The position numbers and the translations under genes are program-made. The notes beneath the pieces are model-generated. The model was not told the DNA's origin and made no database searches. It saw only the letters and a list, made by a program, of their open reading frames with translations. From Flavobacterium sp. (lineage in GTDB: Bacteria > Bacteroidota > Bacteroidia > Flavobacteriales > Flavobacteriaceae), in the NCBI GenBank assembly GCA_015665265.1, contig JADFAM010000043.1, positions 29,627-93,626 of the forward strand: DNA of 64,000 bases, written 5' to 3'. Positions 22,454 to 32,410 of this stretch are shown here, piece after piece (within the stretch, counting starts at the first letter, position 1; each line of letters opens with the position of its first letter).

Positions 22454-23218
22454 ATGACTGAAAGCTTAAAAACTGAAGGGGAATTTACATACGCAGAAGC
22501 TGGAGAAGGGAGATCTTTAATTATTCTCCACGGACTAATGGGGGCACTAAGTAATTTTGACGAAACTTTTCAGTATTTTTCAAAAAAAGGGTATCGAGTT
22601 TTAATCCCAGAACTTCCTTTATATACATTACCATTACTAAAAACTAATGTAAAACACCTAGCCAAGTTTATTCACGAATTCATAAAATTTAAAGGGTTAG
22701 AAAAAGTTACCTTACTTGGTAATTCTTTGGGAGGACATATTGCACTTTACTACACAAAACATTATCCTGAAGATGTTCATTCATTAGTTCTAACTGGAAG
22801 CTCTGGTCTTTATGAAAAGGCCATGGGAGATACCTATCCTAAAAGAGGTAATTACGAATATATTGAACAAAAAACTAGAGATGTTTTTTATGATCCAGCT
22901 ATTGCCAGCAAAGAGCTTGTAGATGAAGTATATGGGATCGTTAATAATCGTATTACGGTTTTAAAAACATTAACTATTGCAAAAAGTGCAATCAGGCACA
23001 ATATGGCTGATGATTTACCAAACATGAAGCAACCCACTTGCTTAATTTGGGGAAAACAGGATTCAGTGACACCACCTGATGTTGCTAATGATTTCCACAA
23101 ACTATTACCTAATTCTGATTTATTTTGGATTGATAAGTGTGGACATGCAGCCATGATGGAAAAGCCTAAGGAATTTAATCAAATTCTAGAATCTTGGTTT
23201 AGTTCTAGAAACATCTAA
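22454..23218 (+). CDS. Alpha/beta hydrolase
   Basis: LHGLMGALSNFDE, GNSLGGHIALYY nucleophile elbow, catalytic GHAAMMEKP. Confidence 0.9.
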   Translation: MTESLKTEGEFTYAEAGEGRSLIILHGLMGALSNFDETFQYFSKKGYRVLIPELPLYTLPLLKTNVKHLAKFIHEFIKFKGLEKVTLLGNSLGGHIALYYTKHYPEDVHSLVLTGSSGLYEKAMGDTYPKRGNYEYIEQKTRDVFYDPAIASKELVDEVYGIVNNRITVLKTLTIAKSAIRHNMADDLPNMKQPTCLIWGKQDSVTPPDVANDFHKLLPNSDLFWIDKCGHAAMMEKPKEFNQILESWFSSRNI

Positions 23219-23221
23219 TTC

Positions 23222-23833
23222 ATGAAAATTAAATCTGCAGAGTTTGTAATGAGTAACAGTAATGTTACAAAGGCTCCAAAAGACAGGATTCCAGAATATG
23301 CTTTTATTGGAAGATCTAATGTTGGTAAATCTTCATTAATTAACATGTTAATGGGGCGAAAGGACCTAGCAAAAACATCTGGAAAACCAGGAAAAACTCA
23401 ACTTATTAATCATTTTAAAATAAATAACAACTGGTTTTTAGTAGATTTACCTGGCTATGGTTATGCGCAGATTTCAAAAAAGAAAAGAACCATCTTTCAA
23501 TACTTTATTGAAAACTATTTTAAAGAAAGAGAACAACTAGTTTGTACATTTGTCTTAATTGATTCTAGACATGATCCTCAAAAAATTGATCTTGAATTTA
23601 TGCAGTTTTTAGGTGAAAATCAGATACCTTTTTGCATAGTTTTTACAAAAGCAGATAAATTAGGAAGTTCTAAACTGAACAAACAAATTATTTCCTACAA
23701 GAAAAAATTACTTACCAGTTGGGAAACACTCCCTACCTCCTTTATTACTTCGTCATCAACCGGCCTAGGTAAAGATGAATTTTTAGAGTTCATAGCAACA
23801 GTGAATGATGATGTTGCTGATAATTTCAACTAA
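23222..23833 (+). CDS. engB: Ribosome biogenesis GTPase YihA/YsxC/EngB
   Basis: FIGRSNVGKSSLIN, DLPGYGYAQ, TKADKL. Confidence 0.95.
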   Translation: MKIKSAEFVMSNSNVTKAPKDRIPEYAFIGRSNVGKSSLINMLMGRKDLAKTSGKPGKTQLINHFKINNNWFLVDLPGYGYAQISKKKRTIFQYFIENYFKEREQLVCTFVLIDSRHDPQKIDLEFMQFLGENQIPFCIVFTKADKLGSSKLNKQIISYKKKLLTSWETLPTSFITSSSTGLGKDEFLEFIATVNDDVADNFN

Positions 23834-23835
23834 TA

Positions 23836-24525
23836 ATGTATTCTAATAAAGATAATTTAGAGGTTCTTTTTGAAGACAATCACTTAGTGATAGTTAATAA
23901 AAAATCAGGAGATATTGTTCAAGGTGATAAAACTGGAGACAAACCTTTAAGTGATGTTGTAAAAGAGTATATCAAAGAAAAATATAATAAACCAGGTGAA
24001 GTTTTTTTAGGTGTAGTCCACAGATTAGATAGACCCACCTCTGGGATTATTATTTTTGCAAGAACTTCAAAAGCACTAGAGAGATTAAACAAGATGCTTC
24101 GAAACAGAGTCATTTCAAAAACATATTGGGCAGTAATAAAAAACAATCCAAAAAAGCCAACGGATACTTTAATACATTTTCTAAAAAAGAATCCTAAAAA
24201 CAATAAGTCTACTGTTTTTAAAAAAGAAGCTCAGGGAAGTAAAAAAGCCATTCTTCATTACACAACTTTAAAAAATTTAGAGAATTATTTACTTTTAGAA
24301 ATTGATTTAGAAACGGGTAGACACCATCAAATTAGAGCTCAACTTTCTTTCATTGGAAGCCCAATCAAAGGAGACCTGAAATACGGCGCATCTAGAAGTA
24401 ACAAAGATGGAAGCATTCACTTACACGCTAGAAAAATAAACTTTACTCATCCTGTATCAAAAAAAACAATTACAATTATAGCCCCTACTCCAAGTGAAGT
24501 AATTTGGAATGCATGTATGGATTGA
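23836..24525 (+). CDS. RluA-family pseudouridine synthase
   Basis: GVVHRLDRPTSGIIIFAR, ETGRHHQIRAQL. Confidence 0.94.
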   Translation: MYSNKDNLEVLFEDNHLVIVNKKSGDIVQGDKTGDKPLSDVVKEYIKEKYNKPGEVFLGVVHRLDRPTSGIIIFARTSKALERLNKMLRNRVISKTYWAVIKNNPKKPTDTLIHFLKKNPKNNKSTVFKKEAQGSKKAILHYTTLKNLENYLLLEIDLETGRHHQIRAQLSFIGSPIKGDLKYGASRSNKDGSIHLHARKINFTHPVSKKTITIIAPTPSEVIWNACMD

Positions 24526-24563
24526 TTATATTTAGAAATATTATTTTTAACTATATTTTTGAT

Positions 24564-25970
24564 ATGACTACTAGAAGAAAATTCCTTAAAAAAACTTTAG
24601 CAGGTTCTGCAGCATTTTTTATTGTCCCAAGACATGTTCTTGGACGCGGTTACACCGCACCCAGTGATAAATTAGGAATCGCGGCCATAGGTATTGGTGG
24701 GAGAGGAACAAGTAATTTAATGAATAGTTTTGCTTCAAATGGAGCTAATATCGTAGCACTTTGTGATGTAGATGACAGAAGAGCTAAGCAAATGAGAGAA
24801 CAATTTTCTGAAGCTCCATATATGAGAGATTATAGAGATATGTTAGAGAATCATCACAAAGATATTGATGCTGTAATTGTAAGTTCTGCAGATCACATGC
24901 ATTATGTTCAATCTATGGCTGCAATGGATTTGGGGAAGCATATGTATATAGAAAAGCCTTTAACTCACGATATTTGGGAAGCCAGGAAGCTTACCGAAAT
25001 GGCAGCAAACAAAAAATTGGTGACCCAAATGGGAAATCAAGGAGCTAGTGGAGATGGAACAAGATGGATTGATGCCGTTGTTCAAGAAGGCATCATTGGT
25101 GAAGTAAAAGAGGTTCATGTGTGGACTAACAGACCTGTTTGGCCTCAAGGAATCCCCGTTCCAAAAGAGACCATGCCAGTTCCAAAAGAAATTGATTGGA
25201 ATTTGTGGTTAGGAACTGCGCCATGGAGAGCGTATCATGAAGCTTTTATGCCAACCAGATGGAGAGGGTATTGGGATTATGGTACAGGTGCACTTGGAGA
25301 TATGGGATGTCATTTAATCGATGTTCCTTTTAGAGCACTAAAACTTGGCTACCCTACCTCTGTAGAATGTAGTTTAACAAATACGTATCAAGATTTTTTT
25401 GAGGAAGTTGTCTATGATGAAACACCACCTGCATCCTCAGTTATTCACCTTGAGTTCCCAAAAAGAGAAAACATGCCTGCTGTTGAGCTTCATTGGTATG
25501 ATGGTGGAATAGAACCTGAAAGACCGGATTTACTTCCTGCCAACGAACCGCTTGGTGATTGGGGTGGTGGTGTAATTATGAAAGGATCTAAAGGAGTCTT
25601 AATTTGTGGAACATATGGATCTAATCCCAAAGTATTTTTAAACGATGGTTCAGAGGTTCCAGAGCTTAAAAATATGGCTTCATTGGTAGAAAATGGAATG
25701 AGTGGGCATCAAGCACAATGGATTAATGCTTGTAAAGAAGGGTACGGTGCATATACCAGCTCACCATTGTCTCAAGCAGGGCCATTAACCGAAACCGTAT
25801 TAATGGGGAATCTAGCCATTAGAGCTGCCCTACTTCATGAAAAAGTTGAGAATAGATATAAATTCCCAGGCAGAAGAAAGAAACTTCTTTGGGACGGAGA
25901 AAATATGAAAATTACAAATTTTGATATGGCCAATCAATTCATTAAAAGAGACTACAGAAAAGGCTGGTAA
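24564..25970 (+). CDS. Gfo/Idh/MocA-family oxidoreductase with Tat-type leader
   Basis: TTRRKFLKKTLAGSAAFFIV twin-Arg signal, then a Rossmann GxGxxG and EKPLTHD. The ORF track start 24504 overlaps the previous gene; ATG 24564 is better. Confidence 0.9.
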   Translation: MTTRRKFLKKTLAGSAAFFIVPRHVLGRGYTAPSDKLGIAAIGIGGRGTSNLMNSFASNGANIVALCDVDDRRAKQMREQFSEAPYMRDYRDMLENHHKDIDAVIVSSADHMHYVQSMAAMDLGKHMYIEKPLTHDIWEARKLTEMAANKKLVTQMGNQGASGDGTRWIDAVVQEGIIGEVKEVHVWTNRPVWPQGIPVPKETMPVPKEIDWNLWLGTAPWRAYHEAFMPTRWRGYWDYGTGALGDMGCHLIDVPFRALKLGYPTSVECSLTNTYQDFFEEVVYDETPPASSVIHLEFPKRENMPAVELHWYDGGIEPERPDLLPANEPLGDWGGGVIMKGSKGVLICGTYGSNPKVFLNDGSEVPELKNMASLVENGMSGHQAQWINACKEGYGAYTSSPLSQAGPLTETVLMGNLAIRAALLHEKVENRYKFPGRRKKLLWDGENMKITNFDMANQFIKRDYRKGW

Positions 25971-25984
25971 ACTAACTATATTTT

Positions 25985-26716
25985 ATGACACAAAAAACAG
26001 TAGAGGAAGCGATTAATTATCGTAGATCCGTCAGAATCTATGACCCTAAAAAGAAAATAGATAGTGCGCTTGTGAAAAAATGTATTTATCAGGCTTCATT
26101 GGCTCCAAATAGTAGCAATATGCAGCTTTGGGAATTCTATCACATCACTTCTAAGGAAACCATTCAAAAAATAGCGCCTTTGTGTTTTAATCAAAACGCT
26201 GCCAGAACAGCTGAAGAATTGGTGGTTTTTGTAACACGTAAAGATCTCTGGAAAAAAAGAAAAAATTCAAACTTACAAATGATTGATCAAATTTTTCCTC
26301 CAAAACCTAAGTCTCAACAAAGCAGCAGAGAAAAGGTAAGTAGAAATTATTATGGAAAATTAATTCCATTTGCCTACAGTGACTTTTTAGGAATTTTTGG
26401 GTTTTTAAAATATCTAATGATTTTAGTAATCGGGCTTTTTAAACCTATTTTTAGGGAAGTTAGAAATAGTGATATGAGAATAGTGGCTCACAAAACTTGT
26501 GCGCTAGCTGCAGAAAATTTTATGTTAAGTATGGCTGCAGTGGGTTACGATACTTGCCCAATGGAAGGTTCTGATACTTGGAGAGTAAAGAAAGTCTTAA
26601 ACTTGCCACGAGGTGCGGAAATAAATATGATTGTTTCATGTGGTATTAGAAAACCAGAGGGTGTTTATGGAGAACGTTTTAGAATTCCATTTGAAGAAGT
26701 TTATACAGAAGTTTAA
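25985..26716 (+). CDS. Nitroreductase-family protein with internal hydrophobic insert
   Basis: INYRRSVRIYDP, SLAPNSSNMQLWEF nitroreductase signature. Confidence 0.88.
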   Translation: MTQKTVEEAINYRRSVRIYDPKKKIDSALVKKCIYQASLAPNSSNMQLWEFYHITSKETIQKIAPLCFNQNAARTAEELVVFVTRKDLWKKRKNSNLQMIDQIFPPKPKSQQSSREKVSRNYYGKLIPFAYSDFLGIFGFLKYLMILVIGLFKPIFREVRNSDMRIVAHKTCALAAENFMLSMAAVGYDTCPMEGSDTWRVKKVLNLPRGAEINMIVSCGIRKPEGVYGERFRIPFEEVYTEV

Positions 26717-29100
26717 TTTTCCTTTCTCTTAAAAATTAATCGATTTTTACTCTTTAAAATTTTAGACGGATTCAATTCCATTTTTATAAAATCACCTTTT
26801 AAGTATTTCTGGGCTTGATCCTTATAATATGGACTAAATGCATTTCCAGATTGCCCCGTTGGAATGATACTTAATCCATTTTCTACATCAGAAAAATCTA
26901 CAACTCTTCGAGTAGATGGTCCTGCAGTAACTTTATAAATTCCGGTACTATCTAGTTTAAAAATCTGGTTATTAATCACTTCGTTTCCTCCAGAGGTTTT
27001 AAAAGGGCCCACATTAAAAAAATTTCTTAAAACCCCACCTGCTTTTCCAATAGCATGTTCGTGCTCTACAGAAATAACCCGATTCCAATTCCATTTATTT
27101 ACATCATCACCTAATTGTTTTTTTAAAAAAGCGATGCTGTTCTTATAAGATTTTAAAATGATTTCTTGCTTGGTTTCTTCGACATCTTTAGTTTCTATAT
27201 TGTCCCACCAAACAGATTGTTCCCTTGCTATTTGAACAGGCAATACCTGGTCTTGCAATTGTGAATTTATAAAGAGGTTAAAGGCATCACCTGTTTCATC
27301 TTTGAAGGTATTCTTGAGAAATTCAAATAAAAATCGATTATAAATGGTAGGGCCAACAGATGTCATCAAGTATTCTCCCTCCCAGTTTTTTAGAGTTTCA
27401 TAAGCTTCAATTTCCGAATCACTTAACTCATTTTTAGGTAAAAAGGATAATAAATCTCTTGCAAAAACATGGTCTAAGGATGAGGTTACATCGAACAACA
27501 TTTTGGCAACATCTCCTTTGGTGAAATCATCTTTTGCCTCTAATAGTGTCACAATTCTTTTTGATCTATTTTCTGGTTGATAATATCCAGGGTATAATTT
27601 CCCTCGAACAGAATCTGGCTGATGATTCGCAGAATATACATAATTCCATTTAGGATTTATTGCCTTTGGATTCTCTTCAAAATCTAACACCTCAATAATT
27701 TCATCTTCTCCAGAAGTACCATTCAGATAAGTTTTAGAAGACAAACCCTCTCTTAATTGGTATAATTTTGCAGACGCAAACCAGGCAATATTATCTTGAC
27801 TATCACCATACATTACATTTAGTCCAGGAGCATGAATTTTACTAACGGATACTTTAAAATCTTCGAGCGATTCAGCGTGAGTCATCCCATAAGAAACATC
27901 TAACATCTCGTTTTTTAATTTTGTATAAATCCAATTCATAGCAATTGGCTGGTCTTCATCAATATGTTTAATTAATCCATTCATTATTGGACCATGTTGA
28001 CTAATTTTCACTTGAAAAGTAGTATCAGCAGCATCTTTAACCTTAATGGTCTTCGTTAGAACTTCATATTTTTTAAAACCGTTATTTGTTTTGTATTCAG
28101 AAGAATTATTAGGGTTGTTTTCTTCAGTATAAAAATTTAAGTCATCATTTGCCAACATAGTTAAACCATAAGCATATTTTCTATTATGACCTAAAAGTGG
28201 ATAAGGCATCAATGCTAAATTAAAACCATACATTTCAAAATCTGGTGTTTTAATATGATTTTGATACCAAACAGAGGGTTGTGAAAACCCGATGTGAGGA
28301 TCGTTGGCAAAAATAACTTTTCCGTTTTTTGTTTTGTCTGCTCCGATAACCCAGGAATTACTTCCAATTAATGGAGAGACTGGCATTTTATCCATAATAA
28401 GACTGACACTTTTTGAAAATTTAGCTTGTAGTTTAGAAATACTATCTGTTCTGTTTATGGTTAAGTTTTCTGGGTGAGAACCTAAGATTTCATCTAAATA
28501 TACGTTCCCTAATTTTTCTTTGATTTCCGTCAATAAAGGATCTGTTTTATGAGCTACAGCAAAACTAAAAGACATATAACCTAATACATTATAGATATCT
28601 TTTATCGTATATTTTTCTTTTTTTACACCTACCAGAGAAAATTCTAAAGGTGTTTTCCCTTTTTCAATGTATTGATTAACACCATCTAAATAGGCTTGAG
28701 CCAATAAATAAGCTTCAGAATTTTTATTTAAATCATTAATTGCAATAGCTGCAGCCTCCTCTATTCCTAATCCGGAGAAAAAAATATCTGTATCTAATAA
28801 ATCTTTTCCAAAAAGCTCTGACAATCTTCCTGGAGCTATTCTTCGAATGAGTTCCATTTGCCATAATCTATCTTGTGCATGAACATAGCCTAAAGCAGTA
28901 TATGCATCTTTTTGAGTTTGTGCATTTATGTGAGGCACTCCATTATCATCAAAATGAACGCTAACATTTTCCGAAAGGTTATTTAATGTTAATTCTCCAT
29001 TGTAAATTGGCTGTAATGTTCTTGAATATAACCATGCTGACACAAAAATAAGAACACAGCTTAGGACTACTATTTTAATAATTTTCAAGAGGCTTTTCAT
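26713..29100 (-). CDS. Penicillin acylase-family Ntn hydrolase
   Basis: Catalytic junction GSNSWVIGADKTKNGK; conserved GYVHAQDRLWQMELIRR. ATG at 29100 is preferred over 29124 because the -7 box overlaps the latter. Confidence 0.93.
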   Translation of the reverse strand: MKSLLKIIKIVVLSCVLIFVSAWLYSRTLQPIYNGELTLNNLSENVSVHFDDNGVPHINAQTQKDAYTALGYVHAQDRLWQMELIRRIAPGRLSELFGKDLLDTDIFFSGLGIEEAAAIAINDLNKNSEAYLLAQAYLDGVNQYIEKGKTPLEFSLVGVKKEKYTIKDIYNVLGYMSFSFAVAHKTDPLLTEIKEKLGNVYLDEILGSHPENLTINRTDSISKLQAKFSKSVSLIMDKMPVSPLIGSNSWVIGADKTKNGKVIFANDPHIGFSQPSVWYQNHIKTPDFEMYGFNLALMPYPLLGHNRKYAYGLTMLANDDLNFYTEENNPNNSSEYKTNNGFKKYEVLTKTIKVKDAADTTFQVKISQHGPIMNGLIKHIDEDQPIAMNWIYTKLKNEMLDVSYGMTHAESLEDFKVSVSKIHAPGLNVMYGDSQDNIAWFASAKLYQLREGLSSKTYLNGTSGEDEIIEVLDFEENPKAINPKWNYVYSANHQPDSVRGKLYPGYYQPENRSKRIVTLLEAKDDFTKGDVAKMLFDVTSSLDHVFARDLLSFLPKNELSDSEIEAYETLKNWEGEYLMTSVGPTIYNRFLFEFLKNTFKDETGDAFNLFINSQLQDQVLPVQIAREQSVWWDNIETKDVEETKQEIILKSYKNSIAFLKKQLGDDVNKWNWNRVISVEHEHAIGKAGGVLRNFFNVGPFKTSGGNEVINNQIFKLDSTGIYKVTAGPSTRRVVDFSDVENGLSIIPTGQSGNAFSPYYKDQAQKYLKGDFIKMELNPSKILKSKNRLIFKRKEN

Positions 29101-29121
29101 TCTGATAAATTTAATTTTGAC

Positions 29122-29129
29122 CAAAGATA
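29122..29129 (-). promoter_or_regulatory. -7 element (TATCTTTG) for the penicillin acylase gene
   Basis: TAnnTTTG on the minus strand upstream of ATG 29100. Confidence 0.45.
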
Positions 29130-29143
29130 ACAGATTTATATTG

Positions 29144-29151
29144 TATTTTTG
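29144..29151 (+). promoter_or_regulatory. -7 element (TATTTTTG) for the DegT aminotransferase gene
   Basis: TAnnTTTG upstream of ATG 29173, divergent from the neighbouring promoter. Confidence 0.45.
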
Positions 29152-29172
29152 AACCTTAAAAAACCTGTATCA

Positions 29173-30336
29173 ATGAAAAAAATTCAGATGGTTGATCTTC
29201 AAGGTCAGTACTCAAATATCAAAAAAACTATTGACTCCTCTATTGAAGAAGTTTTGAATTCCTCTGCTTATATTAATGGCCCATATGTACACCAATTTCA
29301 GGAAGATTTAGAGAAATACTTGTCTGTAAAACATGTTATTCCGTGTGCAAACGGAACCGATGCATTACAAATAGCCATGATGGGCTTGGGGCTTGAACAA
29401 GGCGATGAAGTAATTACTGTAGATTTTACTTTTGCAGCCACTGTTGAAGTAATTGCCCTATTAAAATTAACCCCCGTATTGATTGACGTTGAACCAAATA
29501 CGTTTAACATCGATATTGATGCCTTAAAAAAAGCCATCACTTCAAAAACAAAAGCCATTGTTCCAGTTCATTTATTCGGATTATGCGCCAATATGGATGC
29601 AGTTATGGAAATTGCTGAAAAACATAACTTATTTGTAATTGAGGATACAGCTCAAGCCATTGGTGCAAGCTACACTTTTGCTGATGGACGCAAACAAAAA
29701 GTTGGAACTATTGGTCATGTAGGAACTACATCATTTTTTCCTTCAAAGAATCTGGGTTGCTATGGTGATGGTGGTGCAATTTTTACCAATGATGATGATT
29801 TAGCACATACCATACGCGGAATGGTTAATCATGGTATGTATAAACGTTATTATCATGATGTAGTAGGTGTAAACTCAAGATTAGATAGTATACAAGCGGC
29901 AGTTTTAAAAACTAAATTACCCTTGTTAGACAAGTATTGTGATGCCAGAAGAGACGCGGCTAGATACTACAACAATGCTTTTTCTCAAAATGCTAATATC
30001 ATTACACCAACTACAAAATCTAATGCAACAGTAAATTGTGGAGAGATTTGTGACTCTTGTGACTGTCATGTATTTCATCAATACACCATCAAGATAACCA
30101 ATGGAAAACGAGATGAATTACACCAACATTTATTAAATAACGGAATTCCTAATGCTATCTATTATCCAGTGCCGTTACACGCACAAAAAGCATATCAGGA
30201 CAATCGTTATCAAGAAGATGACTTTACCACAACTAATGAATTAATTGAAACGGTAATTTCCTTACCGATGCACACAGAATTAGATAAAGAGCAGTTAGCT
30301 TTTATTACAAAAACAATCAATGATTTTGTAGGTTAG
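29173..30336 (+). CDS. DegT/DnrJ/EryC1/StrS-family aminotransferase with Cys-rich insert
   Basis: IPCANGTDALQIAMMGL, FFPSKNLGCYGDGGAIFTND; CGEICDSCDCHVFHQ. Confidence 0.93.
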   Translation: MKKIQMVDLQGQYSNIKKTIDSSIEEVLNSSAYINGPYVHQFQEDLEKYLSVKHVIPCANGTDALQIAMMGLGLEQGDEVITVDFTFAATVEVIALLKLTPVLIDVEPNTFNIDIDALKKAITSKTKAIVPVHLFGLCANMDAVMEIAEKHNLFVIEDTAQAIGASYTFADGRKQKVGTIGHVGTTSFFPSKNLGCYGDGGAIFTNDDDLAHTIRGMVNHGMYKRYYHDVVGVNSRLDSIQAAVLKTKLPLLDKYCDARRDAARYYNNAFSQNANIITPTTKSNATVNCGEICDSCDCHVFHQYTIKITNGKRDELHQHLLNNGIPNAIYYPVPLHAQKAYQDNRYQEDDFTTTNELIETVISLPMHTELDKEQLAFITKTINDFVG

Positions 30337-30366
30337 TTCAAATTTTAAACAAAAAAAAGATCCCTT

Positions 30367-31374
30367 ATGAAAAAAATATTAGTAACAGGAGGACTTGGCT
30401 TTATCGGTTCTCATACTGTTGTTGAACTTCAACAAGCAGGCTATGAGGTTGTTATTATTGATAATTTATACAATTCAAAAATTGAAGTTTTAGATAGTAT
30501 CACTTCAATAACTAGTATAAAACCCTCTTATTTTAATATCGATTTAAGGAATAAAATAGCTGTTGAAGATTTTTTTAAAAACAACAAAATAGATGGCATC
30601 ATACACTTTGCAGCATCAAAAGCAGTAGGAGAAAGTGTTAATAACCCTTTGTTGTATTATGAAAATAATATTAGCACATTGGTCTATCTCTTGCAAGAGA
30701 TGAAGAAACACAAGTTGTCTAACTTTATTTTCAGCTCTTCATGTACTGTTTATGGTCAAGCAGATGAGTTGCCAATTACAGAAAATGCTCCAACTAAACC
30801 CGCAGAATCTCCCTACGGAAACACGAAGCAAATTGGTGAAGAAATAATTAGAGAAAGTTGTAAAGCAAACGGACTAAAGGCTATTGCCTTAAGATATTTT
30901 AACCCGATTGGAGCTCACGAAACAGCTAATATAGGAGAGTTACCTATTGGTGTTCCTCAAAATTTAATTCCTTTTGTAACACAAACTGCAGCTGGTATTA
31001 GAAAAGAGTTATCTGTTTTTGGAGATAACTATCCAACTAAAGACGGAACTGCGGTTCGTGATTATATACATGTTGTAGATTTGGCAAAAGCACACATAGC
31101 TGCATTAGAAAGATTATTAAAAAATAATAATAAAAAAGATTTTGAAGTTTTTAATGTTGGAACTGGAACTGGGAGTTCTGTTTTAGAAGTTATCCAAGCT
31201 TTTGAAAAGGTTTCCAAGACTAAACTTAACTATAAAATTGTAGGTAGAAGAGAGGGAGATATCACATCTGCCTTCGCAGATACCACTTTAGCTAAAGTTG
31301 AATTAGGTTGGAAAACGGAAAAAACACTTGAGGAAGCTCTATTGGCTGCTTGGAAATGGCAATTAAAACAGTAA
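30367..31374 (+). CDS. galE: UDP-glucose 4-epimerase
   Basis: VTGGLGFIGSHTVVEL, YGNTKQIGE, ALRYFNPIGAH. Confidence 0.95.
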   Translation: MKKILVTGGLGFIGSHTVVELQQAGYEVVIIDNLYNSKIEVLDSITSITSIKPSYFNIDLRNKIAVEDFFKNNKIDGIIHFAASKAVGESVNNPLLYYENNISTLVYLLQEMKKHKLSNFIFSSSCTVYGQADELPITENAPTKPAESPYGNTKQIGEEIIRESCKANGLKAIALRYFNPIGAHETANIGELPIGVPQNLIPFVTQTAAGIRKELSVFGDNYPTKDGTAVRDYIHVVDLAKAHIAALERLLKNNNKKDFEVFNVGTGTGSSVLEVIQAFEKVSKTKLNYKIVGRREGDITSAFADTTLAKVELGWKTEKTLEEALLAAWKWQLKQ

Positions 31375-31381
31375 TACCAGA

Positions 31382-32266
31382 TTATTCAAAACTAGCACCT
31401 GTTGCCTCAACACTTCTATCTATCTTTCTCATCAACCCTTGTAAAACTTTACCTGGACCAACTTCAATAAACTGTGTTCCACCGTCAGCTATCATAGATT
31501 GAATAGATTGTGTCCACTTTACTGGAGCTGTTAATTGCTTTATTAAATTTTCTTTAATTTCAAGAGCAGTTGTTATTGCTTTCGCAGGTACGTTTTGGTA
31601 TACCCTACAAGTTGGTTCATTAAATTTTGTGGCTTTTATTGCAGCAGCTAACTCCTCTCTTGCAGGCTCCATCATAGGTGAATGAAAAGCACCTCCAACT
31701 GGAAGAACAAGGGCTCTTCTAGCCCCTTTTCCTTTTAGTAATTCACAAGCAGTTTCTATGGCAGAAACTTCTCCAGAAATCACTAATTGACCTGGGCAAT
31801 TATAATTTGCAGCAACCACTACTCCATCAACAGCATCACAAACCTCTTCAACAATTTGATCTTCTAATCCTAAAACTGCAGCCATAGTTGAAGGCATAAT
31901 TTCACAGGCTTTTTGCATTGCTTCAGCCCGTTTAGAAACCAACTGAAGCCCATCATCAAAGGACAAAACACCTGCAGCTACTAAAGCAGAAATTTCACCT
32001 AAAGAATGACCAGCTACCATTTCTGGCTGAAATGAATTCCCCAAAACTTTTGCTAATATTACAGAGTGTAAAAAAATAGCTGGTTGTGTAACATTAGTTT
32101 GTTTTAGTTGCTCAGCAGTACCCTCAAACATAATGTCCGTTATGCGAAATCCTAAAATTTCATTAGCCTTTTCAAAAAGTTCATGAGCCATTTGAGAATT
32201 ATTGTATAAATCTAAACCCATCCCTGTAAATTGTGCTCCTTGGCCCGGAAAAATATATGCTTTCAT
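31382..32266 (-). CDS. fabD: Malonyl-CoA:ACP transacylase
   Basis: FPGQGAQFTGMG, GHSLGEISALVAAG. Confidence 0.96.
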   Translation of the reverse strand: MKAYIFPGQGAQFTGMGLDLYNNSQMAHELFEKANEILGFRITDIMFEGTAEQLKQTNVTQPAIFLHSVILAKVLGNSFQPEMVAGHSLGEISALVAAGVLSFDDGLQLVSKRAEAMQKACEIMPSTMAAVLGLEDQIVEEVCDAVDGVVVAANYNCPGQLVISGEVSAIETACELLKGKGARRALVLPVGGAFHSPMMEPAREELAAAIKATKFNEPTCRVYQNVPAKAITTALEIKENLIKQLTAPVKWTQSIQSMIADGGTQFIEVGPGKVLQGLMRKIDRSVEATGASFE

Positions 32267-32294
32267 CTAAATTAAATTTCAATTGTTACTGGTG

Positions 32295-32302
32295 CAAAAA
32301 TA
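32295..32302 (-). promoter_or_regulatory. -7 element (TATTTTTG) of fabD
   Basis: TAnnTTTG about 29 nt upstream of the fabD ATG. Confidence 0.4.
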
Positions 32303-32410
32303 GGGATTTCTTATCTGATTTCGAAGTCTTTTAAGTAGGTTCAAAGTTTCTTATTAAATAGTTTAAAACACCAGCTATTGTAATGATAAATAATTAGTAT
32401 TTTCGTTTAT

